Part shown: positions 6,638 through 14,246 of the stretch, piece by piece
Position numbering within the stretch: the first letter of the stretch is position 1
Layout: each line of letters starts with the position of its first letter
The notes under the pieces: model-generated
What the model saw: the letters and a program-made list of their open reading frames with translations, nothing else
The model's database searches: none
Told to the model about the DNA's origin: nothing
Program-made: the position numbers and the translations under genes
NCBI GenBank assembly: GCA_009885665.1
Contig: VFKI01000001.1
Coordinates: 1-14,248, forward strand
From: Gammaproteobacteria bacterium
GTDB lineage: Bacteria > Pseudomonadota > Gammaproteobacteria > DSM-16500
Reading direction: 5' to 3'
Length of the DNA stretch: 14,248 bases

Positions 6638-6695
6638 GATAAATAATCTCTCAGATAAATAAATTGGAATAGCTCACATTCAATCGCAGCGGGCA

Positions 6696-6725
6696 TTCTA
6701 CCTGAATTAAATCTACACTTATACT
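6696..6725 (+). promoter_or_regulatory. Candidate promoter for mpl
   Basis: A good -10 box TATACT (6720-6725) lies 49 bases before the mpl start. The best -35 is TTCTAC (6696-6701, 18-base spacer), a weak match. The rest of 6638-6774 shows no gene. Confidence 0.35.
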
Positions 6726-6774
6726 ATTGCATTTGTTAAAGTACGCTTTACGTCCTCCTCATTGAGACATCCAC

Positions 6775-8145
6775 ATGCGCATCCACATCCTGGGTATTTG
6801 CGGCACATTCATGGCCGGCATCGCGTTGCTTGCACGCGCCGCGGGTCACACTATTTCCGGCTCCGATAAAGCCATCTACCCACCCATGAGCACACAATTA
6901 GCCGAACAAGGCATCACGCTGATGGAAGGCTATGACCCCGCGCATTTGACCGATGACATTGAATACATCATCGTCGGCAATATCATCAGTCGCGGCAATC
7001 CTTTGATGGAAGAAATCATGGCGCGCGACATACCTTATATTTCCGGCCCCGAATGGTTAGCAAAAAATATTTTAGCCAAGCGCCATGTACTCGCCGTCAC
7101 CGGCACACATGGCAAAACCACAACAACGTCCATGCTAACGTGGATTTTAGAAAGCGCTGGTTTGACGCCTGGTTTTTTGATTGGTGGCGTACCTGAAAAC
7201 TTTGGCGTATCTGCACGTCTCGGCAATACCCCTTATTTTGTTATTGAAGCCGATGAATATGATTGTGCATTCTTCGATAAACGCCCCAAATTCATGCATT
7301 ATCACCCACGCACCTTAATCATCAACAATCTTGAGTTTGATCACGCTGACATTTATCCTAACCTCGCTGCCATCCAACAACAGTTTCATTTTTTAATACG
7401 TACCGTCCCCGGCAATGGCAAAATCCTCTACCACGCCATCGATAAAAACATTGATAAAGTATTGGCAGAAGGTTGCTGGACACCCACCACCTCATTTGAT
7501 ATTGAACACGGCGAATTAAGCGCGCAACGCATTGCGCAGGATGGCAGTCATTTTCACGTATTCGCACAAGGCAAACACATCGGCGAAGTTAAATGGCAGT
7601 TACTCGGCAACCATAATATCAATAATGCACTGGCTGCGATCGCCGCGGCACAACACATCGGCGTCCCGCTCACCACAGCTTTAGAGGCTCTACCCTATTT
7701 TCGTAACGTCAAACGCCGCCTCGAAGTTTGCGCCAAAGTAAATGACATCACAATTTACGATGATTTTGCCCATCACCCCACAGCGATTACGACCACACTG
7801 GCGGGTTTACGCGCGCGCATCGGCAAAAAGGCGCGCATTATCGCGGTACTAGAACTCGGCTCTTACACCATGCGAACGGGGCACCACAAAGATACACTGG
7901 CAGCCGCCCTCACTGAAGCCGACCTCATCTTCTGCCATTATCCCGCCAATGCCGACTGGGATATCCGCGCCGCCTTAACCCATTGCCGCGCACCCGTAAC
8001 GCACTCCACTGATGCCAGTCAACTGCCGGCCAACGTACTGGCTAGCAGTCGCCCCAATGACCATATTATTATCATGAGCAATAGTGGCTTTGGGGGGGTA
8101 CTACAAAACCTGCTAACTATGTTATCATCGACCACAACATGTTGA
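6775..8145 (+). CDS. mpl: UDP-N-acetylmuramate:L-Ala-gamma-D-Glu-meso-DAP ligase (murein peptide ligase)
   Basis: Mpl recycles peptidoglycan by joining the intact tripeptide recovered from old wall to UDP-MurNAc in the cytoplasm, using ATP. The 456-residue length equals E. coli Mpl (457), and the N-terminus MRIHILGICGTF is nearly identical to it. Mur-ligase landmarks in order: the Rossmann-like UDP-binding domain with GSDKAIYPPMS (29-39), ATP loop TGTHGKTTTTSM (109-120), the EADEYDCAFFDKR segment (158-170) that distinguishes Mpl, LEFDHADIYPNL (186-197), GNHNINNALAA (278-288) and YDDFAHHP (328-335) at the C-terminal domain. There is no clear SD. A sensor kinase gene begins 15 bases after the stop, so the two may share a transcript. 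Confidence 0.97.
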   Translation: MRIHILGICGTFMAGIALLARAAGHTISGSDKAIYPPMSTQLAEQGITLMEGYDPAHLTDDIEYIIVGNIISRGNPLMEEIMARDIPYISGPEWLAKNILAKRHVLAVTGTHGKTTTTSMLTWILESAGLTPGFLIGGVPENFGVSARLGNTPYFVIEADEYDCAFFDKRPKFMHYHPRTLIINNLEFDHADIYPNLAAIQQQFHFLIRTVPGNGKILYHAIDKNIDKVLAEGCWTPTTSFDIEHGELSAQRIAQDGSHFHVFAQGKHIGEVKWQLLGNHNINNALAAIAAAQHIGVPLTTALEALPYFRNVKRRLEVCAKVNDITIYDDFAHHPTAITTTLAGLRARIGKKARIIAVLELGSYTMRTGHHKDTLAAALTEADLIFCHYPANADWDIRAALTHCRAPVTHSTDASQLPANVLASSRPNDHIIIMSNSGFGGVLQNLLTMLSSTTTC

Positions 8146-8160
8146 TGGGTTTTGGGATGG

Positions 8161-9771
8161 ATGACCATGGCGCACAACGAAATACGGATGTTATTTGAAT
8201 CGATCAGTGATAGCGCCATCATGCTCGACCGCGCCGGACGCGTAGTCGACTGGAATCGCATGGCAACAGCACTGTTTGGTTATGCCCGCAAAGATATGCT
8301 GGGACGCTCTCTCAATCTCCTTTATTCGCAAAATCACCCTTTTCCTAAAATTATCCAAGATCTCGCAACGCACGGCCGCTGGCAAACAGAAGGTGAAACC
8401 GTCTGTAAAAATGGCAGCCGCGGCTTTTGCCGCACCACACTGACTTTACTCGACTTACCGAACGACACCAGTAAACCTGTTGCGCTCGTATTACACAATG
8501 ATTTAAGCGCTGAACGCCAGCAACTGGAAACGTTACAAAAAAAAATCAACCACGCTGAAACAGAGCGTGATGAATGTTTGCAATTACTGCGCTTGAACAG
8601 CTCATTACTCACACGCAACATTACCGCCATCACCGAAATGGAAAAACAATTAGCCGAAAATGAATTACGCTTTCACTTGCTGGCGGAAAATGCCACTGAC
8701 TTGATCGCACGTTTGTCACCTGACGGCACATATTTATATGTCTCCCCTTCATGCAAAGTGTTACTAGACTATACCCCTGACGAATTAACGGGCACCAATT
8801 GCTGGCGGCTCGTCCATCATGACGATGTCGCCAAACTCAAGAAAGCCTTTAATCGGCGCCGTGACAACAATGGTCATCATATGCTGACTTATCGCATACG
8901 TCGCAAGGAAGGGGAGTATCGCTGGATAGAAAGCAATATCCGCCTGATTCGCGATGCTTCCTGCCATATTATTCGCGAAATCCAAACAGCTTCACGCGAT
9001 GTGACAGATCGCATACTCGATAAAAAAGCACGCTTGCGCGGCCAGCAATTGGCGCATGTTTTTCGTTTGAGCACCATGGAAGAAATGGCATCAGGCATGG
9101 CGCATGAAATCAGTCAACCGCTCGCCGCTATTGTCAATTATACGCAAGGTTGCGTACGTTATTTACAAAAAGAAAACCACGATCCAGCGCAATTAGCAGA
9201 AATCATGAATAAAGCCGTCACGCAAGCAGAACGTGCCGGCGAAGTCATTCATCGCTTGAAAAATTTCTTTTGCAAAGGACAATTGCTACGTACACCCTGC
9301 AAAATTAATAGTTTGATACGTGAAGCCGTCAGCCTGATTCGCAGCGATCTAACGATTTCACGTACACGCGTTGAGTTTGATCTCGACCGTGGACTCATCC
9401 CGCTTTCAGCTGACCGTATCCAAGTACAGCAAGTGATTTTAAATTTAATCCAAAATGGTATGGATGCCATGCAAGAAAACGATCCGCGTCAACGCCGCAT
9501 TAATATCCAGACGCGTGCTGCCAATCAAAATACCATTGAAGTCACCGTCACTGATTCAGGCCCCGGTTTTTCAAAGGATATGATACACAAAGTCTTTCAA
9601 CCCTTTTTTACCACCAAAGCACATGGCCGCGGCATGGGGCTCGCTATTTGTCGCTCAATTATTGAGGCGCATGGCGGTGAATTCATTATTCACCCCAATA
9701 CCCATCAAAAAAGTTGGATACGCTTTACTTTACCCATTCAAACGACCGAGGAGACTACATGGAACCCGTAA
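8161..9771 (+). CDS. FixL-like PAS sensor histidine kinase
   Basis: This soluble-looking 536-residue protein has two PAS domains (about 4-115 and 168-285), joined by a helical, coiled-coil-like stretch (about 115-170), then a kinase core. The H-box is MEEMASGMAHEISQPLAA with the phosphorylatable His315. The N-box NLIQNGMDA is at 428-436, G1 DSGPGF at 465-470, F-box FQPFFTTK at 479-486 and G2 GRGMGLAI at 489-496. The H-box is of the FixL/TodS type. No membrane helix is seen, so it should sense a cytoplasmic signal. I could not identify the FixL haem histidine, so oxygen sensing is not claimed. Starts possible are TTG 8152, ATG 8161 and ATG 8167; a GGGATGG stretch just upstream suits the last two. 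Its end overlaps the response regulator gene by 13 bases, so they form one operon. Confidence 0.93.
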   Translation: MTMAHNEIRMLFESISDSAIMLDRAGRVVDWNRMATALFGYARKDMLGRSLNLLYSQNHPFPKIIQDLATHGRWQTEGETVCKNGSRGFCRTTLTLLDLPNDTSKPVALVLHNDLSAERQQLETLQKKINHAETERDECLQLLRLNSSLLTRNITAITEMEKQLAENELRFHLLAENATDLIARLSPDGTYLYVSPSCKVLLDYTPDELTGTNCWRLVHHDDVAKLKKAFNRRRDNNGHHMLTYRIRRKEGEYRWIESNIRLIRDASCHIIREIQTASRDVTDRILDKKARLRGQQLAHVFRLSTMEEMASGMAHEISQPLAAIVNYTQGCVRYLQKENHDPAQLAEIMNKAVTQAERAGEVIHRLKNFFCKGQLLRTPCKINSLIREAVSLIRSDLTISRTRVEFDLDRGLIPLSADRIQVQQVILNLIQNGMDAMQENDPRQRRINIQTRAANQNTIEVTVTDSGPGFSKDMIHKVFQPFFTTKAHGRGMGLAICRSIIEAHGGEFIIHPNTHQKSWIRFTLPIQTTEETTWNP

Positions 9772-10382
9772 TCTATGTTGTGGATGATGATCAGGCCATG
9801 GTGGAATCTCTCACCTGGATTATTGAATCTGTTGGTATGAAAGTGAAGACGTATACGCGCGCACAAGAATTTTTGGATGAATACAATCCAACACAACATG
9901 GCTGCTTGTTACTCGATGTCCGTATGCCGGGCATGAGCGGGCCTGAGTTACAGTTACGTTTACAAAGCCAAGCAGCCACCCTGCCGATTATTTTTATCAG
10001 CGGCCATGGCGATGTCCCTCTCGCCGTACGCGTTATGAAAGTCGGCGCCGTCGATTTTCTTACCAAGCCTTTTAATGACCAAGTGTTACTGGAAAGTATT
10101 AACAAAGCATTGCGCCATGATTTAACGCAACGCGAGAGGCAACAGGAAAATGCGCGCGCAGAAGCTAAGTTTGCATTACTGTCACCGCGCGAAGTGCAAG
10201 TTTTGCAAGGTATCGTCGCGGGCAAGCAAAACAAGGTCATTTCGGCCGAGTTAGAAATTTCATTAAAGACGGTAGAAGCGCACCGCGCCAGTGTAATGAA
10301 AAAAATGAGTGTCCGGTCAGTTCCTGATCTTGTCAGACTTGTTTTGACAAATGGTGTGCAAGCGCCCGTTACTGAAGAGTAA
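9759..10382 (+). CDS. FixJ-like response regulator (receiver plus LuxR-type HTH)
   Basis: This 207-residue protein is close to FixJ length (204). The receiver domain (1-120) has the acidic pocket Asp9/Asp10, phosphoacceptor Asp53 in LLLDVRMPGMSG, Ser81 and Lys103 in FLTKPF. The output domain starts at LSPREVQVL (141-149) and shows the GerE/LuxR helix-turn-helix ISAELEISLKTVEAHRASVM. ATG 9759 is preceded by GAGGAGA at the right distance; an upstream in-frame start (9714) would add residues overlapping the kinase reading frame. It is the evident partner of the overlapping kinase gene. Its target genes are unknown; the stress-type gene 258 bases downstream is an obvious candidate to test. Confidence 0.95.
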   Translation: MEPVIYVVDDDQAMVESLTWIIESVGMKVKTYTRAQEFLDEYNPTQHGCLLLDVRMPGMSGPELQLRLQSQAATLPIIFISGHGDVPLAVRVMKVGAVDFLTKPFNDQVLLESINKALRHDLTQRERQQENARAEAKFALLSPREVQVLQGIVAGKQNKVISAELEISLKTVEAHRASVMKKMSVRSVPDLVRLVLTNGVQAPVTEE

Positions 10383-10481
10383 TACAGAGGTAACTGCCTG
10401 ACGAATAATCATTTTTGCATAATTAACGTCCAAATTTACCCTACTGATGTCTAAATTAGCACCCTCTGCACTTAGTAAAAA

Positions 10482-10637
10482 CCCTGGGTACCGCACGGGT
10501 CACTCAGGGCTCCCCTCTTGGTTATTGCCAATTTCAGTCAGCGATAGATAGTGAGATGATGAGCATCCCCCCGATGACCGCTAAGTGTCAAAACGGAACG
10601 AAATGACGCAATACCCAAGACTCGCAAGGGAGAGCCC
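10482..10637 (+). promoter_or_regulatory. Structured leader of the universal-stress gene, possibly hiding its SD
   Basis: The 258-base gap 10383-10640 holds no gene and no clear intrinsic terminator. CCCTGGGT (10482-10489) can pair with ACTCAGGG (10502-10509), one pair being a wobble in RNA. GGGCTCCCCT (10507-10516) can instead pair with AGGGAGAGCCC (10627-10637), with one bulge. The second pairing would cover the SD GGGAGA seven bases before the start codon. The two foldings share 10507-10509, so they compete. No known riboswitch class is recognised. No strong promoter was found. Confidence 0.3.
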
Positions 10638-10640
10638 ATC

Positions 10641-11108
10641 ATGTCAGAAGTCAAAAATGTACTTATTGTAACAAATTCAATTTGTGGTAAAGAAATTGAC
10701 CATATATGTGAATCAGTTTCAGTAGCACAGCAAGAAAACACTTCACTCAAAATTAACTTAGTACACGTTATCCCCAGCTTACCTGCATGCTATTTCAGTA
10801 TTCCCTCCATGACACAGTTGGCCGAACGTTATTATCAAGAAGCCACCGACATCTTAGGCGAGGCGGGCCAGCGGTTACATGTGGCCAAACGTGACCAATG
10901 GTTGGTAACAGGCAAACTGCGCAACGAAGTGCTGCGTCTTGCCGGTCAATTGCATACTCAATTTATTCTTGCCGGCAAAGAATGTATTAGCACATTACAA
11001 CAACAACCGTTTTTACCGATGCTGCGTAAGCAGGCAAGTCCCACCGCTATTGGCGGCGCCAATCATTTACTCAAGATGCGCGGCTTTAAACATAGCCTTA
11101 ATGCTTAA
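10641..11108 (+). CDS. Universal stress protein (Usp) family protein
   Basis: This 155-residue protein starts NVLIVTNSIC, followed by an alpha/beta pattern with LVHVIP after the second strand, WLVTGKLRNEVLRLAGQLHTQFILAGK (106-132) in the position of the Usp G-x-I-xxxA-xxxxxDLIVxG segment, and a final SPTAI strand. Usp proteins are small cytoplasmic dimers made under starvation or other stress. The ATP-binding signature G-2x-G-9x-G(S/T) is not seen after ILAGK, as in the UspA type that does not bind ATP. The similarity is to fold pattern rather than to a close homologue. The start is supported by GGGAGA. The last codons (LNA-stop) lie inside a 7-bp tandem repeat. It follows the FixLJ-like pair in the same direction after a structured gap. 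Confidence 0.72.
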   Translation: MSEVKNVLIVTNSICGKEIDHICESVSVAQQENTSLKINLVHVIPSLPACYFSIPSMTQLAERYYQEATDILGEAGQRLHVAKRDQWLVTGKLRNEVLRLAGQLHTQFILAGKECISTLQQQPFLPMLRKQASPTAIGGANHLLKMRGFKHSLNA

Positions 11109-11145
11109 TGCTTAATGCTTAATGCTTAATGCTTAATACTTAATA
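11097..11145 (+). repeat. Seven tandem copies of a 7-bp unit across the stop codon
   Basis: CTTAATG is repeated perfectly five times (11097-11131), then twice with one change each (CTTAATA, 11132-11138 and 11139-11145), followed by an A-run. The stop of the stress-protein gene is inside the second unit. Because 7 is not a multiple of 3, unit gain or loss would leave the first stop intact, so the repeat should affect mainly the 3' UTR. Confidence 0.95.
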
Positions 11146-11169
11146 AAAAAACAACGTTTGACCCGGCCT

Positions 11170-11205
11170 CCCACTCTTTTGCAATAGCGATAGAGTGGGT
11201 TTTTT
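11170..11205 (+). terminator. Rho-independent terminator after the stress-protein gene
   Basis: CCCACTCT (11170-11177) pairs perfectly with AGAGTGGG (11192-11199) around a 14-base loop and is followed at once by six T (11200-11205). This is a textbook intrinsic terminator for rightward transcription and separates the stress gene from the phosphofructokinase operon. Confidence 0.9.
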
Positions 11206-11270
11206 ATAGTATCCTCTACCCGACATTCCGCACCTTCGTCTTTTTTGATAACTCCGCGTTGAAAATGCAT

Positions 11271-11300
11271 TTGCGTCACGCATAACACTGGCGGTATGAT
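11271..11300 (+). promoter_or_regulatory. Candidate promoter for the phosphofructokinase-glycosyltransferase operon
   Basis: TTGCGT (11271-11276) and TATGAT (11295-11300) are separated by 18 bases and lie just after the terminator, 31 bases before the start codon. An SD GAGGAG (11315-11320) follows in the short leader, rather far (11 bases) from the ATG. Confidence 0.5.
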
Positions 11301-11331
11301 GTTTGCTCGTTTTTGAGGAGCACCCCCCTCC

Positions 11332-12600
11332 ATGTCCCACAGCAACGCCCTTTACGCCCAGTCCGGCGGCGTCACTGCCGTTATCAATGCCACTGCTTGT
11401 GGCGTCATCCAAACTGCCCGCGCGCACGCTGATCGCATCGATACCCTGTTCGCGGCGCGTAATGGCATCATTGGCGTTTTGAATGAAGACTTGATCGATA
11501 CCCGCCATGAATCGGATGCAGATATTGCCGCATTGCGCCATACACCGGGTGGCGCATTTGGCTCTTGCCGCCATAAACTCGGCACGCTGGAAAAAGATCG
11601 TGCCCGTTATGAACGCCTCGTCGAAGTATTTTCCGCCCATAATATCCGCTATTTTTTCTATAATGGTGGCGGCGACTCACAAGATACTACGCATAAAATT
11701 GCGCAATTCAGCCGATCACTCGGCTATGAAATCACCTGTATTGGCATTCCTAAGACCATAGACAATGATTTACCCCTCACCGATTGCTCGCCTGGTTTTG
11801 GTTCGGCAGCAAAATATGTTGCGACATCCATCCGTGAAGCAGGCCTCGATGTCGCTTCAATGTGCCGAACTTCTACGAAAATTTTCATCCTTGAAGTCAT
11901 GGGGCGCCACAGTGGCTGGTTAGCTGCCGCCAGCGGGCTGGCTGCCGAGCATGAAGGCGACGCGCCGCATTTAATTTTATTTCCTGAAGTCCCATTTGAT
12001 CGCAATGCATTTTTGCAGCGCGTTGATGACTGCGTCAAAAAACATGGTCATTGCGCCATTGTTGTTTCAGAAGGCTTGCGTAATTCAGACGGTCAATTTA
12101 TCAGTGAAACGGGCTTACTGGATGCCTTTGGCCATCACCAGCTGGGCGGCGTCGCCCCCATCATCGCACAACTCATTAAAGATGCGCTCGGCTATAAATA
12201 TCACTGGGCGTTATCTGATTATTTACAGCGCTCGGCGCGCCACCTCGCATCACACAACGATGTACTGCAAGCGTACGCTTTAGGCGAACATGCCGTTAAG
12301 CTAGCACTTGCCGGCAAAACGGCCATCATGCCCATCATTGTGCGCGATGCCAGTGCACCCTATCGCTGGCACATCGGCGAAGCGTCCTTAAGTGATGTCG
12401 CGAATGTTGAGATCGGTTTACCGCGTGATTTTATTACGGATGATGGTTTTGGGATTACTGAAAAATGCCGCACGCAAATCTCACCCCTCATTCAAGGTGA
12501 AGATTATCCACCCTACCGCAATGGTTTACCGGATTATGTTCGTTTGAAGAATATTTCTGTTGTCAAAAAGCTAACCGCTTTACCGGAATCAATAAAATGA
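11332..12600 (+). CDS. 6-phosphofructokinase, probably pyrophosphate-dependent
   Basis: This enzyme interconverts fructose 6-phosphate and fructose 1,6-bisphosphate in the cytoplasm. The 422-residue protein shows PFK motifs in order: QSGGVTAVINA (10-20), YNGGGDSQDT (110-119) at the phosphoryl-donor loop, IPKTIDND (139-146) with the catalytic Asp pair region, SPGFGSA (153-159) and MGRHSGWLA (190-198). ATP-dependent PFKs such as E. coli PfkA have GGDGS and PGTIDND and about 320 residues. Lys in place of Gly in PKTIDND, together with an altered donor loop, is the known mark of PPi-dependent enzymes, which run reversibly and can serve gluconeogenesis. Donor use is therefore inferred from motif, not proven. 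The stop overlaps the next start as ATGA. Confidence 0.9.
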   Translation: MSHSNALYAQSGGVTAVINATACGVIQTARAHADRIDTLFAARNGIIGVLNEDLIDTRHESDADIAALRHTPGGAFGSCRHKLGTLEKDRARYERLVEVFSAHNIRYFFYNGGGDSQDTTHKIAQFSRSLGYEITCIGIPKTIDNDLPLTDCSPGFGSAAKYVATSIREAGLDVASMCRTSTKIFILEVMGRHSGWLAAASGLAAEHEGDAPHLILFPEVPFDRNAFLQRVDDCVKKHGHCAIVVSEGLRNSDGQFISETGLLDAFGHHQLGGVAPIIAQLIKDALGYKYHWALSDYLQRSARHLASHNDVLQAYALGEHAVKLALAGKTAIMPIIVRDASAPYRWHIGEASLSDVANVEIGLPRDFITDDGFGITEKCRTQISPLIQGEDYPPYRNGLPDYVRLKNISVVKKLTALPESIK

Positions 12601-14090
12601 AATCACGTTTATGGGGTGATAACGCCCGCGTCATGTATCTCATCATTGCCGCCATTGTTTTATTATTATTTGGGCTCGGCGCGCGCGAAATCTGGACGCA
12701 AGAACATCGTTGGGCCGACACGGTGCGCATCATGTTTATGCATCATGATTTTTTGCATCCTTATTTGGGCACGCAAGATTATTATGACAAGCCTTTATTA
12801 TCTTATTGGCTCATTGCTGGACTTGCGACGCTGGCCGGAAAATTAAGCACGACTATTTTACGCTTGCCGTGTGCTTTATCCGGTTTACTGGCCATTTATT
12901 CGATTTATGTGATTGGCTGTCAGTTAAAAGATCGCAAACTGGGTTTACTGGCTGGTTGGATGTTATTAACCACATTTTATTTTGTATTTTGGGCGCGCAC
13001 CAGCAGTGCCGACATGTTAAACCTTGCCGGCACCTTGTTTGCGGTTGCTTGGTATTTTCAAAGTAAAACTACGCCGAGTTTTTTGCGTTATGTTATTTTC
13101 TTTATTATTTTAGCGGTAACCGCATTATGCAAAGGTCTGGTGGGTCCGGTCGTTGCCGTATTGGCCATACTCACGGATGTCGCATTGCATCATGATTGGC
13201 GCCGTCATTTACGTTTAAATGTATTACTCGCCGCCATTCCCGCAATAGTGATTTATCTTTTACCCTTTTGGGCATCGTCGCATTTTGGCGATGCGCAATA
13301 TCGTGAAAATGGTTTAATGTTGGTTTGGCGCGAAAATGTATTACGTTATTTCCAGCCGTTTGATCACAAAGGTCCGCTATACACCTATTTTCTTTATTTA
13401 CCTATTTATTTATTGCCATGGACGTTATTTTTTATACCGGCCTTGGTCAGCGCCATACGCAATTGGCAAGCGCTGCCGGTCAGTGCAAAATGGGCGACGC
13501 TCACCACGCTGATTTTATTTATTTTCTTCACAGCGAGTGGTTCACGGCGTAATTATTATATTTTACCTGTTGTGCCATTTGCATTATTAATGACTGCCCA
13601 TTGGATTTTGCAAGGTGAGAATTTAGCGCGCACCAAACGTGCGGCGCAATTGGCCATCGTGACGTTGGTCGTGTTTATTGCTAATTTCGTCATACTGCAA
13701 CCGCTGTATTATGCGCGCGGTGGCGCAGCGGATTTTGCCGCGACCTTACAAGCGCACGTCGCGCCGATTAAACCGTGGGCGCAGTGGCATATTGTGCTGC
13801 TGGATCCAGAAAGTAAATTACGTTTTTACCTTGATTTGTCGCCGGATATTGCGATGCATAACTTAACCGGCACCACCCGCAGCACACAAACGCAGCAAAG
13901 CCTGCTAAAAGCATGGCCATTTTTAGCGGATGCGGATAAGCAAACGGATACAATTTACATCACGCGCCAGCGCTATGCCGGCATGTTGCAAGGTATTTTG
14001 CCACATTATCACCAAGTCACCGCGCATAAGGGCTTGTTGGGTCATAGCAAACAATCCGATCAACCCGTTGCGTTTGTGCCTATGTCATAA
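12597..14090 (+). CDS. ArnT/PMT-like membrane glycosyltransferase (GT-C fold)
   Basis: This 497-residue protein has about 10-13 hydrophobic helices and a C-terminal soluble part (about 370-497). After helix 1 comes AREIWTQEHRWADTVRIM (29-46), the first periplasmic loop that carries the acidic catalytic residue in ArnT-type enzymes, then YYDKPLLSYWL (62-72), matching the ArnT-like (Y/F)xDKPPLxYWL motif. Family members move a sugar from an undecaprenyl-phosphate carrier to lipid A or another acceptor on the periplasmic side. Donor and acceptor here are unknown, and no arn genes are nearby. Its ATG shares bases with the TGA of the phosphofructokinase gene, so translation is probably coupled. A metabolic link between the two genes is not obvious. 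Confidence 0.85.
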   Translation: MKSRLWGDNARVMYLIIAAIVLLLFGLGAREIWTQEHRWADTVRIMFMHHDFLHPYLGTQDYYDKPLLSYWLIAGLATLAGKLSTTILRLPCALSGLLAIYSIYVIGCQLKDRKLGLLAGWMLLTTFYFVFWARTSSADMLNLAGTLFAVAWYFQSKTTPSFLRYVIFFIILAVTALCKGLVGPVVAVLAILTDVALHHDWRRHLRLNVLLAAIPAIVIYLLPFWASSHFGDAQYRENGLMLVWRENVLRYFQPFDHKGPLYTYFLYLPIYLLPWTLFFIPALVSAIRNWQALPVSAKWATLTTLILFIFFTASGSRRNYYILPVVPFALLMTAHWILQGENLARTKRAAQLAIVTLVVFIANFVILQPLYYARGGAADFAATLQAHVAPIKPWAQWHIVLLDPESKLRFYLDLSPDIAMHNLTGTTRSTQTQQSLLKAWPFLADADKQTDTIYITRQRYAGMLQGILPHYHQVTAHKGLLGHSKQSDQPVAFVPMS

Positions 14091-14137
14091 AAAAGGCACT
14101 GCTCGCACAAAATGTGCTTGGTGTGCGAGCAGTTGCC
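14091..14137 (-). terminator. Strong hairpin terminator, mainly for leftward transcription
   Basis: GGCACTGCTCGCACA (14095-14109) pairs with TGTGCGAGCAGTTGCC (14122-14137), giving 15 base pairs with one bulge. On the minus strand the stem is followed by a T-run (complement of A14089-14094), the form of an intrinsic terminator for a gene to the right transcribed leftward. It starts directly at the glycosyltransferase stop, so it may also end the rightward operon, though there is no T-run on that side. Confidence 0.75.
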
Positions 14138-14186
14138 TCTAATAACCGGCATTCCAAGGATCTGTATTTTTTGTATAAATCGAGGC

Positions 14187-14246
14187 AAAAATGCGTTTTA
14201 AAGCGCAGTTTACACGCAAGTAAATGAGCATTTAAAACGCATTTTT
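14187..14246. repeat. Perfect 16-bp inverted repeat at the window edge
   Basis: AAAAATGCGTTTTAAA (14187-14202) and TTTAAAACGCATTTTT (14231-14246) are exact reverse complements. In the 28-base loop TTTAC (14209-14213) can pair with GTAAA (14220-14224). Both outer ends are A5/T5, so it could act as a bidirectional terminator. It may also be a dispersed palindrome or a protein site. The stretch 14138-14186 holds no visible gene. Confidence 0.85.

Noticed and set aside
8161..9000. Oxygen sensing by a FixL haem PAS
   Set aside because: The kinase core is FixL-like, but I could not place the conserved haem-ligating histidine motif in either PAS domain.
9791..10240. 149-residue minus-strand frame
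   Set aside because: It is the antisense of the well-supported response regulator and has no recognisable domain.
10433..10457. AATTTA/TAAATT dyad after the response regulator
   Set aside because: Six AT-only base pairs with a 13-base spacer are expected by chance in such sequence.
10482..10509. Intrinsic terminator after the response regulator
   Set aside because: The stem is fair, but the following bases are C-rich with no T-run, so I treat it only as possible leader structure.
11097..11145. CRISPR-like or iteron-like array
   Set aside because: The units are 7 bp and directly adjacent without spacers; it is a simple sequence repeat at a gene end.
11140..11640. 166-residue minus-strand frame
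   Set aside because: It runs across the terminator and the start of the phosphofructokinase gene in antisense; it is a shadow.
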